Shown here piece by piece: positions 32,914 to 42,017 of a stretch of DNA of 64,000 nucleotides. Each line of letters begins with the position of its first letter. Within the stretch, counting starts at the first letter, position 1. The stretch covers positions 124,001 through 188,000 of the forward strand of contig JAFWZW010000004.1 of NCBI GenBank assembly GCA_017517325.1, read 5' to 3'. The notes under the pieces were generated by a model that had not been told where the DNA came from, ran no database searches, and saw nothing but the letters and a program-made list of their open reading frames with translations. The position numbers and the translations under genes were made by a program. This DNA is from Clostridia bacterium. GTDB lineage: Bacteria > Bacillota > Clostridia > Oscillospirales > SIG627.

Positions 32914-33621
32914 ATGTATCGCTACGAAACGCATCTTCATACCTGGCCTGTTTCCAAGTGCGCCAAGGTATCGGTGGAAGAGAATCTTGCTTTTTACAAA
33001 AAATTAGGCTTTGCCGGGGTCTTTGTGACCAATCATTTCGTTGACGGCAATATCAATATGGATAAGAACGCGCCCTTTGAGGAGCGCATCGAATTTTTCT
33101 ATTCCGATCTGGAGGAGGCCCGTCGCCTTGGTGCCAAAATGGGGATCCGGGTTTTCGGCGGTGTGGAAATGACCTTTAAACGCACGGATTTTCTGGTCTA
33201 CGGCCCCGATAAGGAATGGTACCTTGCCCATCCTGAAATTATGGAAATGGAAAAGCACGTGCTTTTGCCTATCCTGCAGGAGATGGGCGCGCTGGTGATC
33301 CACGCTCACCCCTTCCGCGAGGGAAGAGGGATCCATCTTTTGCGCCTTTATCCCCGCTGTGTCCACGGGGTGGAGACCTATAACGCTTGCCGTACCGATT
33401 TTGAAAACCATATGGCGGAGGTTTACGCCAAGGAATACGGTCTTTTGCCCTTTGCAGGTACCGATAACCATAAAGGCGGCAACCGTGCCACTATCGGGGG
33501 TATGGAAGGTGAAACGCCCCTCGTTGACGAGTGGGATTTCGTGCGCCGTGTAAAGGCAGGGGAAATGCGCCCCTTCGCTATGGAAAATCCCCTTTACGTG
33601 CCGCCCGCCCCGGAGGCGTAA
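32914..33621 (+). CDS. PHP-domain phosphoesterase
   Basis: A 235-aa metal-dependent hydrolase. It has the opening ETHLHTWPVSKCAKVSVEEN (HxH motif), FVTNHF, IHAHPFREGRG and GTDNHKGG, which together give the metal-binding histidines and aspartates of PHP proteins. The natural substrate could be a sugar or nucleotide phosphate. Its last codons supply the GGAGG ribosome site of the following gene (TAA immediately followed by ATG). Confidence 0.87.
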   Translation: MYRYETHLHTWPVSKCAKVSVEENLAFYKKLGFAGVFVTNHFVDGNINMDKNAPFEERIEFFYSDLEEARRLGAKMGIRVFGGVEMTFKRTDFLVYGPDKEWYLAHPEIMEMEKHVLLPILQEMGALVIHAHPFREGRGIHLLRLYPRCVHGVETYNACRTDFENHMAEVYAKEYGLLPFAGTDNHKGGNRATIGGMEGETPLVDEWDFVRRVKAGEMRPFAMENPLYVPPAPEA

Positions 33622-34797
33622 ATGTATTCACTGCTCCTTGCCATTATCTACCTTTCCTTTATCAGCTTAGGCCTTCCCGATTCCTTGCTGGGCTCTGCCT
33701 GGCCCGTGATGTCGGGGGAGATCGGTGCCTCCCTTTCCTTGGCGGGCCCCGTTTCTATGATCATTTCCGCAGGAACGGTCTTCGCCAGTCTCTTTGCGGA
33801 TCGGCTGACCCAAAGGTTTCATACCCGCAACGTGACGGCCTTCAGCGTGCTGATCACCGCCGTGGCGCTGCTTGGCTTTGCTCGCGTTCGTTCCTATCCC
33901 GTGCTTTGCCTTTTGGCGGTGCCCTACGGCCTTGGGGCAGGCGCGGTGGATGCGGCGCTGAATAATTTCGTCGCCCTCCATTATAAATCCCGCCACATGA
34001 ACTGGCTCCATTGTTTCTGGGGTGTAGGTGCCACCATCAGCCCTTACATTATGAGCTGGGCCATCGGAAGCGCCCGCGGCTGGCGCGTGGGCTACGGCTC
34101 CGTTTCCCTTCTGCAGTTCGGTATGGCGCTGATTTTGGTTCTTACCCTTCCTTTGTGGAAAAAGGTTCCCTTTGCGGATCCGACAGAGGAATCCCAAGAG
34201 GGGGGAACCCTCACCATTATGCAGGCGCTGAAAATGCCGGGGGTCAAATCCTCCCTTGTTGCCTTTTTCAGCTATTGCGCGCTGGAAACCACCGCAGGTC
34301 TTTGGGCAAGCAGCTTTCTTGTGAAGATCAAGGGAATGGAGGCGGCATCCGCCGCAGGCTTTGCCTCTCTGTTTTATCTTGGAATCACCTTAGGCCGCTT
34401 TGTTTCAGGCTTCGTGGCAGACCGCGTGGGGGATAAAAATATGATCCGCATCGGCGTGGGGCTCATGGCCCTCGGGGTCTTAATGATCCTGATCCCCGTG
34501 AAAAGCGCCACCCTTGCCCTCGTTGGCCTGATGGTTGCAGGAGTGGGCGGTGCTCCCTATTACCCCGCCTTGATCCATTCCACCCCTGACCACTTCGGCA
34601 GAGAAAATTCCCACGCCATCGTGGGGCTCCAAATGGCAAGCGCCTATACGGGCAGTGCCCTGGCACCCCCCGTCTTCGGCTTTTTGGCTCAGGGCATCTC
34701 TCTCACCCTGTACCCCTGGTACCTTGCCCTTTTCGTGATCCTGATGGGCACCCTCACCGAACAAGCCAACCACCGCCGCAAAACGGCGCGATCATAA
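33622..34797 (+). CDS. MFS transporter
   Basis: A 391-aa permease with twelve predicted helices. It has SFISLGLPDSLLGSAWPVM at the N-terminus, the loop 2-3 motif ADRLTQRFHTRNV and, in the second half, FVADRVGDKNMIR. The DSLLGSAWP and LHCFWGVGATISP segments resemble FucP/sugar-type and YbjJ-like MFS members. The substrate is unknown. It is the last gene of the operon. Confidence 0.87.
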   Translation: MYSLLLAIIYLSFISLGLPDSLLGSAWPVMSGEIGASLSLAGPVSMIISAGTVFASLFADRLTQRFHTRNVTAFSVLITAVALLGFARVRSYPVLCLLAVPYGLGAGAVDAALNNFVALHYKSRHMNWLHCFWGVGATISPYIMSWAIGSARGWRVGYGSVSLLQFGMALILVLTLPLWKKVPFADPTEESQEGGTLTIMQALKMPGVKSSLVAFFSYCALETTAGLWASSFLVKIKGMEAASAAGFASLFYLGITLGRFVSGFVADRVGDKNMIRIGVGLMALGVLMILIPVKSATLALVGLMVAGVGGAPYYPALIHSTPDHFGRENSHAIVGLQMASAYTGSALAPPVFGFLAQGISLTLYPWYLALFVILMGTLTEQANHRRKTARS

Positions 34798-34798
34798 C

Positions 34799-34834
34799 AA
34801 AAAATGCATTGCAGATTCTGCAATGCATTTTTTC
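34799..34834. terminator. bidirectional terminator between MFS and DUF1934 genes
   Basis: AAAAAATGCATTGCAG pairs with CTGCAATGCATTTTTT, giving A/T tracts on both sides for the convergent genes. Confidence 0.9.
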
Positions 34835-34842
34835 TATGGGAT

Positions 34843-35436
34843 TCAAAATACTTTTTCAACGGCGATGGAGAGGCTGTTGCGCTCGGTGCGGGTGCCGCGA
34901 AGCTCCACGCTGTATTCTACCTGAAGGGTGCCGCCCTTTTCGTCAAGGTTTGCCGAGAGGGAGTGGGTATGGAGAAAAACGGTGGGGGCACCGCCCGCGG
35001 CACCGTAATCGCAAAGGTGGCGGCGGCCTTCTTCAAAGACCATACAGGTCTTCACCGTGCCGCGGCGCAGCATAATGAGCATTCCCGTGGCAGAAAGGCA
35101 AAAGGTGGTAAGGCAGCCCTCAAGGCCCGTGATCTCCGTATCCTCATAACTTAAGCGGAAGGAGCCGTCCTCTTCCTTGGAAAAAAGGCCGTAGGAGGTG
35201 AGAGTGGTGGAGGTGGCGGGAGGAAGCGAAGGGATCTCCACCGTTTTGGCGGGTCTATCGGTGGGAAGGGGAGCTTCCTCTTCGCAGAGCCAGTCACCTT
35301 CGGCTTCGCTCCAAAATTCATCGGGCTCGTCTTCCCAAGCTTCGTCCTCAAAGGCTTCCGGGTCTACGGGAGGGAGCCAATCCATGGCAAACAGACTTCT
35401 GGCGCTGGTTACGGTAATGCGAAACAGTTTTTTCAA
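34843..35436 (-). CDS. DUF1934 (calycin-like) protein with acidic insert
   Basis: About 197 aa. After a short N-terminal strand (KKLFRITVTSARSLF) comes an acidic insert of about 70 residues rich in Glu, Asp, Trp and Pro. The C-terminal half matches the DUF1934/YwiB pattern (SFRLSYEDTEITGLEGCLTT, RRGTVKTCMVFEEGRRH, GGTLQVEYSVELRGTRTERN). The start is set to TTG 35436 because GGGAGG lies just upstream; the frame is open to 35496 through the promoter. YwiB-like proteins are small beta-barrels of unknown function. Confidence 0.8.
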   Translation of the reverse strand: MKKLFRITVTSARSLFAMDWLPPVDPEAFEDEAWEDEPDEFWSEAEGDWLCEEEAPLPTDRPAKTVEIPSLPPATSTTLTSYGLFSKEEDGSFRLSYEDTEITGLEGCLTTFCLSATGMLIMLRRGTVKTCMVFEEGRRHLCDYGAAGGAPTVFLHTHSLSANLDEKGGTLQVEYSVELRGTRTERNSLSIAVEKVF

Positions 35437-35463
35437 CGGCTTTTCCTCCCTTCGTTTTTTGGT

Positions 35464-35492
35464 ATCATAGCACATTTTTTCAAAGGAGTCAA
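35464..35492 (-). promoter_or_regulatory. promoter of the DUF1934 gene
   Basis: On the minus strand TTGACT, 17-bp spacer, TATGAT. Confidence 0.7.
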
Positions 35493-35500
35493 TCAAATGG

Positions 35501-35529
35501 TTGAAAAACCGAGGCCTTTGTGTTATACT
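35501..35529 (+). promoter_or_regulatory. promoter of the topB operon
   Basis: TTGAAA at 35501-35506, 17-bp spacer, TATACT at 35524-35529. Confidence 0.7.
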
Positions 35530-35558
35530 AAAGAGTAATACGGAAAGGAGAAGCGGTT

Positions 35559-37637
35559 ATGATCCTGATTATTGCGGAAAAACCCAGCCTTGCCCGGAAC
35601 ATTGCCGCTGCCATCGGTAACCTTTCCAAGAGAAAAGGCTATTTGGAGGGGGCAGGGTACGTGGTGACCTGGGCCTTTGGCCACCTGTTTTCCCTTTGTG
35701 ATATTGAAGATTATACCGGCAAGACCGAAAGCGGCAGATGGTCCATGGAAAACATTCCTTGCTTTCCCGAAGACTTCCGTTTTTCCTTGCGAAAGGAAAA
35801 GGACGGAACGGTGGATGCGGGGGTCAAGGAGCAGTTTGAGATCATTCGCAGCCTTTGCCATCGGGAAGACGTCACTGCCATCGTCAACGCGGGAGACGCC
35901 GATCGGGAAGGTGAGATCATCATCCGCCTTTGCCTGCAGCATGCAGGTGAGCTGGAAAAGCCCCTCTTGCGCCTTTGGCTTCCCGATCAGACTGCAGAAA
36001 CGGTGCAGGCAGCCCTGAAGGACTTAAAGCCCGAAGAGGAATATGAAAATCTGGCAGACGAGGGCTTTGCCCGTACCTTTATCGATTGGCTTTACGGGGT
36101 GAATCTCACCCGCTTTGCCACCCTGAAGACCGGCACCCTTTTGCGGGTGGGCAGAGTGATCGTGCCCATCGTAAAGGCAATTTACGATCGGGATATGGCC
36201 ATTGAGCATTTTACCCCTGAGATCTATTTCGGCGTTTCCTCAAAGCTGGAGGATATGCCTGAGCTTACCAGTAAAAAGAAGTTTACCAAGGATGAGCGTG
36301 TCAAGGCTCAGGCTTGGGCGGATCAGCTGAATGCCGTACCCTGCGTGGTGAAAAAGCGCAAATCCAAAAAGGATACCTTAAACCCCGGCAAGCTCTATTC
36401 TCTTTCCAAGCTGCAAAACGCTTTGGGCAAAAAGTATAAAATGCCCATGGATGAATCCCTTAAGGTGGTGCAGACCCTTTACGAGCGAGGCTTTGTGACC
36501 TACCCCAGAACCAATTCCGAATACCTTGCCACAGCCGAAAAGGATAAGATGAAAAAGATCATCTCAAACCTTTCGGGTCTTGGCTACCCGGTAGCGTTTC
36601 AGGATAAAAAGACCATTTTTGACGATAGCAAGATCGAATCCCACTCTGCTTTGACGCCCACCTTCAAGATCCCTAAAAAAGAAGAGCTTTCCCCTGCGGA
36701 GACCCAGGTATATCAGGCCATTCTGCGCCGCTTTGTGGCGGTGTTCTGCTCGGAAAAATGCGTTTGCGAAAAAACGGAAATGGTGGTGGCCGCAGGAGAA
36801 CTGGAGGAATTTACCCTCAAGGGCAATATCATTCTGGAAAAAGGCTGGACCCGCTTTGACGATGCCACCCGCAACGATAAGGTCCTGCCCGATCTGCAGG
36901 TGGGAGATGCCTTCCCTGTGGATTTTCAAGTGCGGGAAAAGGAGACCTCGCCCCCCAAGCACTATACCATTGAGACTTTGAATAATTATTTGAAAAACCC
37001 CTTCCGTGAAGAAAAGGCCCGTGCCGAGGAAGACGAAATGGACGATGCGGAGGAATACCGCGCTATGTTCGAGGGCCTGGAGCTTGGTACGGAGGCTACC
37101 CGTACCGGTATTATTGAAAACGCCATACAGTCCAAATACATTCAGTTGAAAAAAGACGTATATTCCATTCTGCCTGACGGAAAGTACCTCATTGAACAGC
37201 TTTCCGCTATGGGCATTAGTATGGATAAATATAAGACCGCCACCACCGGTAAGGCGCTGAAGCAGGTGTTCCGCGGAAAGCTCCCCGTTGACGGTGCCGT
37301 TGCCATTGCCAGAGAGGAGATAAGCCGTGTGTTTGACGGGGTGGGCACCCCCGAGGATACGGGCTTTTACGGTGATCTTGTTGGAACTTGTCCCCTTTGC
37401 GGCAAGGAAGTGGTGAAGGGAAAGTATTCCTACCGCTGCAGCGGCTATAAGGAAGGGTGCGGCTTTTCCATCAACCTTATGATCTGTGCTCGAAGCGTTC
37501 CCCTGCGGGAAGCCAAGAATCTTCTGGCGGCGGGGCGCACCCATCTTTTGGAGGGATTCGTATCCCCCCGTACGGGAAAGAGTTTTTCCGCCCGACTGAA
37601 AATGGATGAAACGGGAAAGGTCACCTTTCAATTTTAA
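35559..37637 (+). CDS. topB: type IA DNA topoisomerase III
   Basis: A 692-aa enzyme with the Toprim domain MILIIAEKPSLARNIAAAIG and the acidic NAGDADREGEIIIR. The catalytic tyrosine is Y315 in GFVTYPRTNSEYL. The C-terminus has a zinc-ribbon-like segment (CPLCGKEVVKGKYSYRC, then CGFSI). The enzyme cuts one strand to decatenate or relax DNA. Length and motif order fit chromosomal TopB of Bacillota rather than plasmid relaxases. It opens an operon with nifS-type, thiI and CPBP-pth genes. Confidence 0.92.
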   Translation: MILIIAEKPSLARNIAAAIGNLSKRKGYLEGAGYVVTWAFGHLFSLCDIEDYTGKTESGRWSMENIPCFPEDFRFSLRKEKDGTVDAGVKEQFEIIRSLCHREDVTAIVNAGDADREGEIIIRLCLQHAGELEKPLLRLWLPDQTAETVQAALKDLKPEEEYENLADEGFARTFIDWLYGVNLTRFATLKTGTLLRVGRVIVPIVKAIYDRDMAIEHFTPEIYFGVSSKLEDMPELTSKKKFTKDERVKAQAWADQLNAVPCVVKKRKSKKDTLNPGKLYSLSKLQNALGKKYKMPMDESLKVVQTLYERGFVTYPRTNSEYLATAEKDKMKKIISNLSGLGYPVAFQDKKTIFDDSKIESHSALTPTFKIPKKEELSPAETQVYQAILRRFVAVFCSEKCVCEKTEMVVAAGELEEFTLKGNIILEKGWTRFDDATRNDKVLPDLQVGDAFPVDFQVREKETSPPKHYTIETLNNYLKNPFREEKARAEEDEMDDAEEYRAMFEGLELGTEATRTGIIENAIQSKYIQLKKDVYSILPDGKYLIEQLSAMGISMDKYKTATTGKALKQVFRGKLPVDGAVAIAREEISRVFDGVGTPEDTGFYGDLVGTCPLCGKEVVKGKYSYRCSGYKEGCGFSINLMICARSVPLREAKNLLAAGRTHLLEGFVSPRTGKSFSARLKMDETGKVTFQF

Positions 37638-37664
37638 ATCCCCTCTTCTGTAAAAGGAGATACT

Positions 37665-38777
37665 ATGATCTATTTTGATAATTCTGCCTCTACCCCCCTG
37701 ATCCATGCGGTGAAGGAGGCGTTTTGGGAGGAGATGGAGCATTTTGCCAATCCCTCCTCTCTCCACCGTTTGGGCTTTGAGGCGGAACAGCGGATGAAAA
37801 GGGCAAGAAGCGCCGTTGCCGCCACCCTGATGGCGCGGGAGGATGAGATCGTCTTTACCGCAGGGGGCACGGAAGCGGATAACCTTGGTATTTTAGGCGC
37901 CGCAAGAAAGATGCGCCGTCGGGGAAACCGCGTTCTTTCCACCGATTCCGAGCACCCCGCCGTAGAGGAGTGCCTGAAGCTTTTGGAAGCCGAGGGCTTT
38001 GAGGTGATCCGCCTTTCCACCAAAGGGGGCGCGCTGGATCTTGACGAAATAAAAGAGGCCGCCAACGATAAAACGGTGCTGGCGGCGGTGATGCACACAA
38101 ACAATGAAACCGGTGCCATCTACGATATTCCCGCCCTTTCCCGCATAGTCAAGGGGAAAAATCGGGAATGTCTGGTATTTTGTGATGCGGTTCAGGGCTA
38201 CGGAAAGAGCCTTCTGATCCCCCAGCGTATGGGAATCGACCTGATGGCCATCTCATCCCATAAGATCCACGGCCCCAAGGGCGTGGGCGCCTTGTATGTG
38301 AAAAAGGGAATCACCCTCCCGCCACTTCTTTTAGGCGGCGGCCAAGAGCGAGGGCTTCGATCCGGCACGGAAAATCTCCCCGGGATCGTGGCCTTTGCCA
38401 AGGCTTGCGAGCTCGCCCGCCGTGACCTTTCGGCAAACCGCGAAAGGATGGAAAAGGTCCGCCGCGTGATCCTGAGTGGCCTTGATGGAGAAGAGAGGGT
38501 CAAATTTCATTTGCCCGCAAATCCCTCGCCCCACGTGCTTTCTATGGAGGTGGCAGGCTTTCGCTCCGAGGTGCTCCTTCATGCACTTTCGGAAAGGGAG
38601 GTCTTCGTTTCTTCCGGCTCCGCTTGCTCCTCTCACAAGGGGAAGAGCGCTGTTTTGAAGAACTTCGGGGTGGATGAAAAAGGGCAGGACAGTACCATCC
38701 GCCTCTCATTTTCCTCTCTTAATACCCCTGAGGAAGGGGAAGCGTTTGTTTCGATACTAAAGGATTTATTAAGGTGA
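37665..38777 (+). CDS. cysteine desulfurase (NifS/IscS-like)
   Basis: A 370-aa PLP enzyme that takes sulfur from cysteine. It has the opening MIYFDNSASTPL, the PLP lysine in SSHKIHGPKGVGALYV, and the catalytic cysteine loop SSGSACSS. It begins 27 bases after topB (AAAAGGAG upstream) and ends three bases before thiI. In Bacillota a NifZ-type desulfurase next to thiI supplies sulfur for 4-thiouridine in tRNA, and that is the likely role here. Confidence 0.93.
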   Translation: MIYFDNSASTPLIHAVKEAFWEEMEHFANPSSLHRLGFEAEQRMKRARSAVAATLMAREDEIVFTAGGTEADNLGILGAARKMRRRGNRVLSTDSEHPAVEECLKLLEAEGFEVIRLSTKGGALDLDEIKEAANDKTVLAAVMHTNNETGAIYDIPALSRIVKGKNRECLVFCDAVQGYGKSLLIPQRMGIDLMAISSHKIHGPKGVGALYVKKGITLPPLLLGGGQERGLRSGTENLPGIVAFAKACELARRDLSANRERMEKVRRVILSGLDGEERVKFHLPANPSPHVLSMEVAGFRSEVLLHALSEREVFVSSGSACSSHKGKSAVLKNFGVDEKGQDSTIRLSFSSLNTPEEGEAFVSILKDLLR

Positions 38778-38780
38778 ACT

Positions 38781-39959
38781 ATGGAAAAACGATCGATCTT
38801 ATTAAAATACGGTGAATTGATCCTCAAGGGGGCAAACCGCAGTTATTTTGACGCGGTCCTGCTTCGTCAGGTGCGGCGGAAATTAAAGCCCTTGGGTGAA
38901 TTTCGCGTCTTTACCTCTCAGTCTACGGTGTTCGTGGAATCGGAGGATGATATGCTTCTGGAAATGGCTCTGCCTTTGATGCAGAAGGTCTTCGGCATCG
39001 TCAGCGTTTCCATGGCCTGGCGCGTGGAAAAGGAAATGGGCGCTATTTTAAAATGCGTGGAAGAAAAGATCGCTCCCGATCTGGTGGGTGCACAAAGCTT
39101 TAAGGCAGATGCCCGCAGAAGTGATAAAAAGTTTCCCCTGAAATCTCCCGAAATTTGCCGCGAGGTGGGAGGCTGTGTTCTGCGTACTCTTGGGAAAAGA
39201 GCCCCTCGGGTTGATGTGCACAACCCTGCAGAGGTGGTATGGGTGGAGATCCGTGAGGATTTTGCCTACGTTCACGCAGGCAAGCTTCCCGGTGCAGGCG
39301 GAATGCCCTATGGCACCAGCGGCAGAGCCTTGCTCCTCCTTTCCGGGGGCATTGATTCCCCGGTGGCGGGGTACCGTATGGCAAAGCGCGGCGCTTTTGT
39401 GGATTGCCTCCATTTCGAATCCTTCCCTTATACCTCGGAGCGGGCAAAGGAAAAGGTAATGGATCTGGCAAGAAAGCTCTGTGCCTATACGGATACGGTG
39501 AATTTTGCCTCCATCCGCTTAACCAAATTGCAATTGGCACTTCAGGAGGCCTGCCAGGAGGAATATTTTACCATTCTGCTTCGCCGCAGTATGATGCGCC
39601 TTGCCTGCCGCGTGGCAGAGAGGCAGGGGTGCGGAGCCATTGTCACGGGTGAAAGCCTTGGGCAGGTGGCCAGCCAGACCATGGAAGCACTTCGCTGTAC
39701 CGATGCGGTGGCAAACCTACCCGTATATCGCCCCTTGATCGGTATGGATAAGGAGGAGATCGTTCGCACCAGCCGTGAGATCGATTGCTTTGAAACCTCC
39801 ATTCTCCCTTATGAGGATTGCTGTACCGTCTTTACCCCCCGCCACCCCAAGCTGAATCCTACCTTGGAGCAGGTGCTGGCAGAGGAAGAAAAACTGGATC
39901 TTGCATCTTTGGAAAACGAGGCTTTTGAGAATATCGAATTTGTAAGGATCGATGGATAA
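38781..39959 (+). CDS. thiI: tRNA 4-thiouridine synthetase without rhodanese domain
   Basis: A 392-aa protein with an N-terminal ferredoxin-like and THUMP region (to about residue 165), then the PP-loop adenylation motif ALLLLSGGIDSPVAGY. It makes s4U8 in tRNA using sulfur from the adjacent desulfurase. The C-terminal rhodanese domain of the E. coli enzyme is absent, as in Bacillus-type ThiI. It overlaps the frame of the next gene only if that gene started at 39952; the better start there is 39970. Confidence 0.93.
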   Translation: MEKRSILLKYGELILKGANRSYFDAVLLRQVRRKLKPLGEFRVFTSQSTVFVESEDDMLLEMALPLMQKVFGIVSVSMAWRVEKEMGAILKCVEEKIAPDLVGAQSFKADARRSDKKFPLKSPEICREVGGCVLRTLGKRAPRVDVHNPAEVVWVEIREDFAYVHAGKLPGAGGMPYGTSGRALLLLSGGIDSPVAGYRMAKRGAFVDCLHFESFPYTSERAKEKVMDLARKLCAYTDTVNFASIRLTKLQLALQEACQEEYFTILLRRSMMRLACRVAERQGCGAIVTGESLGQVASQTMEALRCTDAVANLPVYRPLIGMDKEEIVRTSREIDCFETSILPYEDCCTVFTPRHPKLNPTLEQVLAEEEKLDLASLENEAFENIEFVRIDG

Positions 39960-39969
39960 GGAGGTCGCG

Positions 39970-41487
39970 ATGAAAAAACAAGGTGTGGGAAAAACGATTT
40001 TTTCCGCTGTCGGTTACGTTTTGCTGTTCCTTGCCTGTCAGTTTGTGGCGGGCTTTGTGGCAGAGGGCGTCATTATGTTCAGCTTTGCTCTCAGCGGTAT
40101 GCCCATGGATGAAATGATGGAGGCTGTGGTTCCCGCCTATAACGGGATGCTTTATGAGATCACCTTGGCCTCGGGCCTGATCTTTTTAGGTGCAGTGGCA
40201 TTGATGCACCGCGCCGCCCTCCCCGAAAAGGCGACTGTCAGAAAAGCGCCCGCTTCTGCCGTTTTGGCAGGCTTGCTTTTGGGATTTGCTTCTTATTTGG
40301 GAGCGCTTCTTCTGATGCAGGTATCCCTTCTGATCCCCGCGGTGCAGGCGTCGCAGGAGAGCTATATGCAGCAGCACGATGCGGTCTCAAATGCAGGGGG
40401 CTCCCTTTGGGCAGAAATGCTCTACGCTTGTATCTTTGCCCCACTGGTAGAGGAGATCCTCTGCCGCGGCTTGATCTTGGGAAAACTGAAGCAGGCGATC
40501 AAGCCCGTTTTTGCCATCATTCTTTCAGGAGTTCTCTTTGGGCTGATCCACGGCAATCTTTATCAGATGGTCTTTACGGTGCCCCTAGGGATCCTCTTCG
40601 GCTGGATCGCTTACCGTTTTGATTCCATCCTTCCCACTGTTCTGGCGCATTTTGGTTTCAACGCCTGCAACTATTTCGTGCGCATCGGGGAATATTTTGA
40701 TTTTCCCGCCGGTGGCGATTGGGAAGCCTTCTTCATTCTCGTCACCTATCTTTTGTGTCTGTTCAGCATCCCTATGGGGATCCTGCTTTTGCGCTCTGCG
40801 CTGGCAAGGACGCCCCACCCCTTGCCCGTAAAGGGCAAAACCGAATCGGCCTCCCCAGAGGCTGAGATTTTCCCGACGACCCCGTCGGCAGATAAAGGAG
40901 AAACAATGGCAGCACCCGAAATCATCGTCGTGGGTCTTGGTAACCCCGGTGAAAAATACGCTTCCAACCGCCACAACTGCGGCTTTATGGCGCTGGATTA
41001 CATTGCTCTGCGCCAGAACACCGAATTTAAAAGCCTTCGCTTCCGCGCCTTAACGGCAGAAACGGTCATCGAAGGAAAAAAAGCACTTCTCTTAAAGCCC
41101 CAGACCTTTATGAACTCCTCCGGTGAAGCCGTGCGGGAGGCCGCGGCCTTCTATAAGATCCCCCCGGAAAAGGTGCTGGTGATCTTTGACGATATCAGCT
41201 TTCAGCCCGGCGTGTTCCGCATTCGTCAAAGCGGCTCGGCAGGTGGGCACAACGGTATCAAATCCATTATTTCCTGCCTTGGCTCCGATGCCTTCCCCAG
41301 AGTAAAAATGGGCGTAGGTACCCCGCCCCCCGGCTGGGAACTGATGAATTGGGTGCTGGGCAATCCCCCCAAGGAGGATCTGGATCATATCATCGCTTCT
41401 ATGGAGGACGTGTACGGTGCGGTAAAGGCCTTTGCCCGTGACGAGCTGGAGCGTGCCGCCGCAAGCTTTAACGGCAAACAACACTAA
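39970..41487 (+). CDS. in-frame fusion: CPBP (CAAX) intramembrane protease plus peptidyl-tRNA hydrolase
   Basis: One uninterrupted frame of 505 codons holds two unrelated proteins. Residues 1 to about 280 are a polytopic CPBP protease with EEILCRG, GLIHGN and HFGFN motifs. A low-complexity linker (PVKGKTESASPEAEIFPTTP) follows. The last 194 codons are a complete Pth with VGLGNPG, NRHNCGF (catalytic His), TFMNSSG, FDDI and GGHNGIKSI. The start at 39970 has AAGGAGG six bases upstream. The Pth part has its own ATG at 40906 preceded by a near-perfect AAAGGAG, so it can also be made separately. Pth recycles peptidyl-tRNA in the cytoplasm. Confidence 0.85.
   Translation: MKKQGVGKTIFSAVGYVLLFLACQFVAGFVAEGVIMFSFALSGMPMDEMMEAVVPAYNGMLYEITLASGLIFLGAVALMHRAALPEKATVRKAPASAVLAGLLLGFASYLGALLLMQVSLLIPAVQASQESYMQQHDAVSNAGGSLWAEMLYACIFAPLVEEILCRGLILGKLKQAIKPVFAIILSGVLFGLIHGNLYQMVFTVPLGILFGWIAYRFDSILPTVLAHFGFNACNYFVRIGEYFDFPAGGDWEAFFILVTYLLCLFSIPMGILLLRSALARTPHPLPVKGKTESASPEAEIFPTTPSADKGETMAAPEIIVVGLGNPGEKYASNRHNCGFMALDYIALRQNTEFKSLRFRALTAETVIEGKKALLLKPQTFMNSSGEAVREAAAFYKIPPEKVLVIFDDISFQPGVFRIRQSGSAGGHNGIKSIISCLGSDAFPRVKMGVGTPPPGWELMNWVLGNPPKEDLDHIIASMEDVYGAVKAFARDELERAAASFNGKQH
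40906..41487 (+). CDS. pth: peptidyl-tRNA hydrolase, probable internal start inside the fusion frame
   Basis: Initiation at ATG 40906 gives a 193-aa protein, the normal Pth size, beginning MAAPEIIVVGLGNPGEKY. The upstream GATAAAGGAGAAACA is as good a ribosome site as any in the window. Because pth is normally essential and cytoplasmic, translation from here is the conservative reading. The CPBP gene may simply have lost its stop codon while keeping the downstream start. Confidence 0.7.
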   Translation: MAAPEIIVVGLGNPGEKYASNRHNCGFMALDYIALRQNTEFKSLRFRALTAETVIEGKKALLLKPQTFMNSSGEAVREAAAFYKIPPEKVLVIFDDISFQPGVFRIRQSGSAGGHNGIKSIISCLGSDAFPRVKMGVGTPPPGWELMNWVLGNPPKEDLDHIIASMEDVYGAVKAFARDELERAAASFNGKQH

Positions 41488-41488
41488 A

Positions 41489-41526
41489 TAAAAAAACTGT
41501 GTGTTTTTAAACACACAGTTTTTTTA
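41489..41526. terminator. bidirectional terminator after pth
   Basis: AACTGTGTGTTT, loop TT, AAACACACAGTT with A and T tracts on the two sides; the minus-strand VOC gene converges on it. Confidence 0.92.
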
Positions 41527-41538
41527 TGCTTTTAAAGC

Positions 41539-41928
41539 TTAGCACTTCTGAGAAAATTCTACCTGCTCACCTGTGGGGCTGAGGATCTTAAAATAGCGGC
41601 AACCGTTATCCCAGAAGGTGGGGAGGGCTTCGATCCCGTCGGTGGTGATGGTGTAGCCCTTGGATACGCAGAATGCATAATCGGCTTCAATATCCTCGGA
41701 AAGATAGGCAACATGGTCGATCTTGCCGCGGGCATCGGCAGGAACGGGCTCCTGATACATTTCGTAAACCGTATCCCCCACGCGAACGAAATAAACGGCG
41801 TTGGGGTCACCTTCGCAATAGAAGGTGCCGATCACCTTACCGCCCAAAACGGATACGTACCAATCCTTTGCGGCTTCTACGTTGTCAACGGCCATACCAA
41901 GATGGTCCAACTTTCTGTTTTTAATCAT
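41539..41928 (-). CDS. VOC-family (glyoxalase-like) protein
   Basis: A 129-aa single-domain protein: KLDHLGMAVDNVEAAKDWYV opens the first beta-alpha-beta module, and IDHVAYLSEDIEADYAFCV the second. The pattern fits glyoxalase/methylmalonyl-CoA epimerase-like VOC enzymes that bind a divalent metal through His and Glu. The substrate is not predictable. Confidence 0.85.
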   Translation of the reverse strand: MIKNRKLDHLGMAVDNVEAAKDWYVSVLGGKVIGTFYCEGDPNAVYFVRVGDTVYEMYQEPVPADARGKIDHVAYLSEDIEADYAFCVSKGYTITTDGIEALPTFWDNGCRYFKILSPTGEQVEFSQKC

Positions 41929-41974
41929 AGTAAAGATCCTTTCTTGTTTGATTTCAAAGGCATTTTCTACCTTT

Positions 41975-42003
41975 ACTGTAGCATTATTTTACGAAAAAGT
42001 CAA
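41975..42003 (-). promoter_or_regulatory. promoter of the VOC gene
   Basis: On the minus strand TTGACT, 17-bp spacer, TACAGT. Confidence 0.65.
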
Positions 42004-42017
42004 TTGTTTCCTTTCCG

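Noticed and set aside
30835..32940. 701-codon minus-strand frame opposite the lipoprotein gene
   Set aside because: It spans a terminator, a promoter and two genes on the plus strand and has no recognisable domain.
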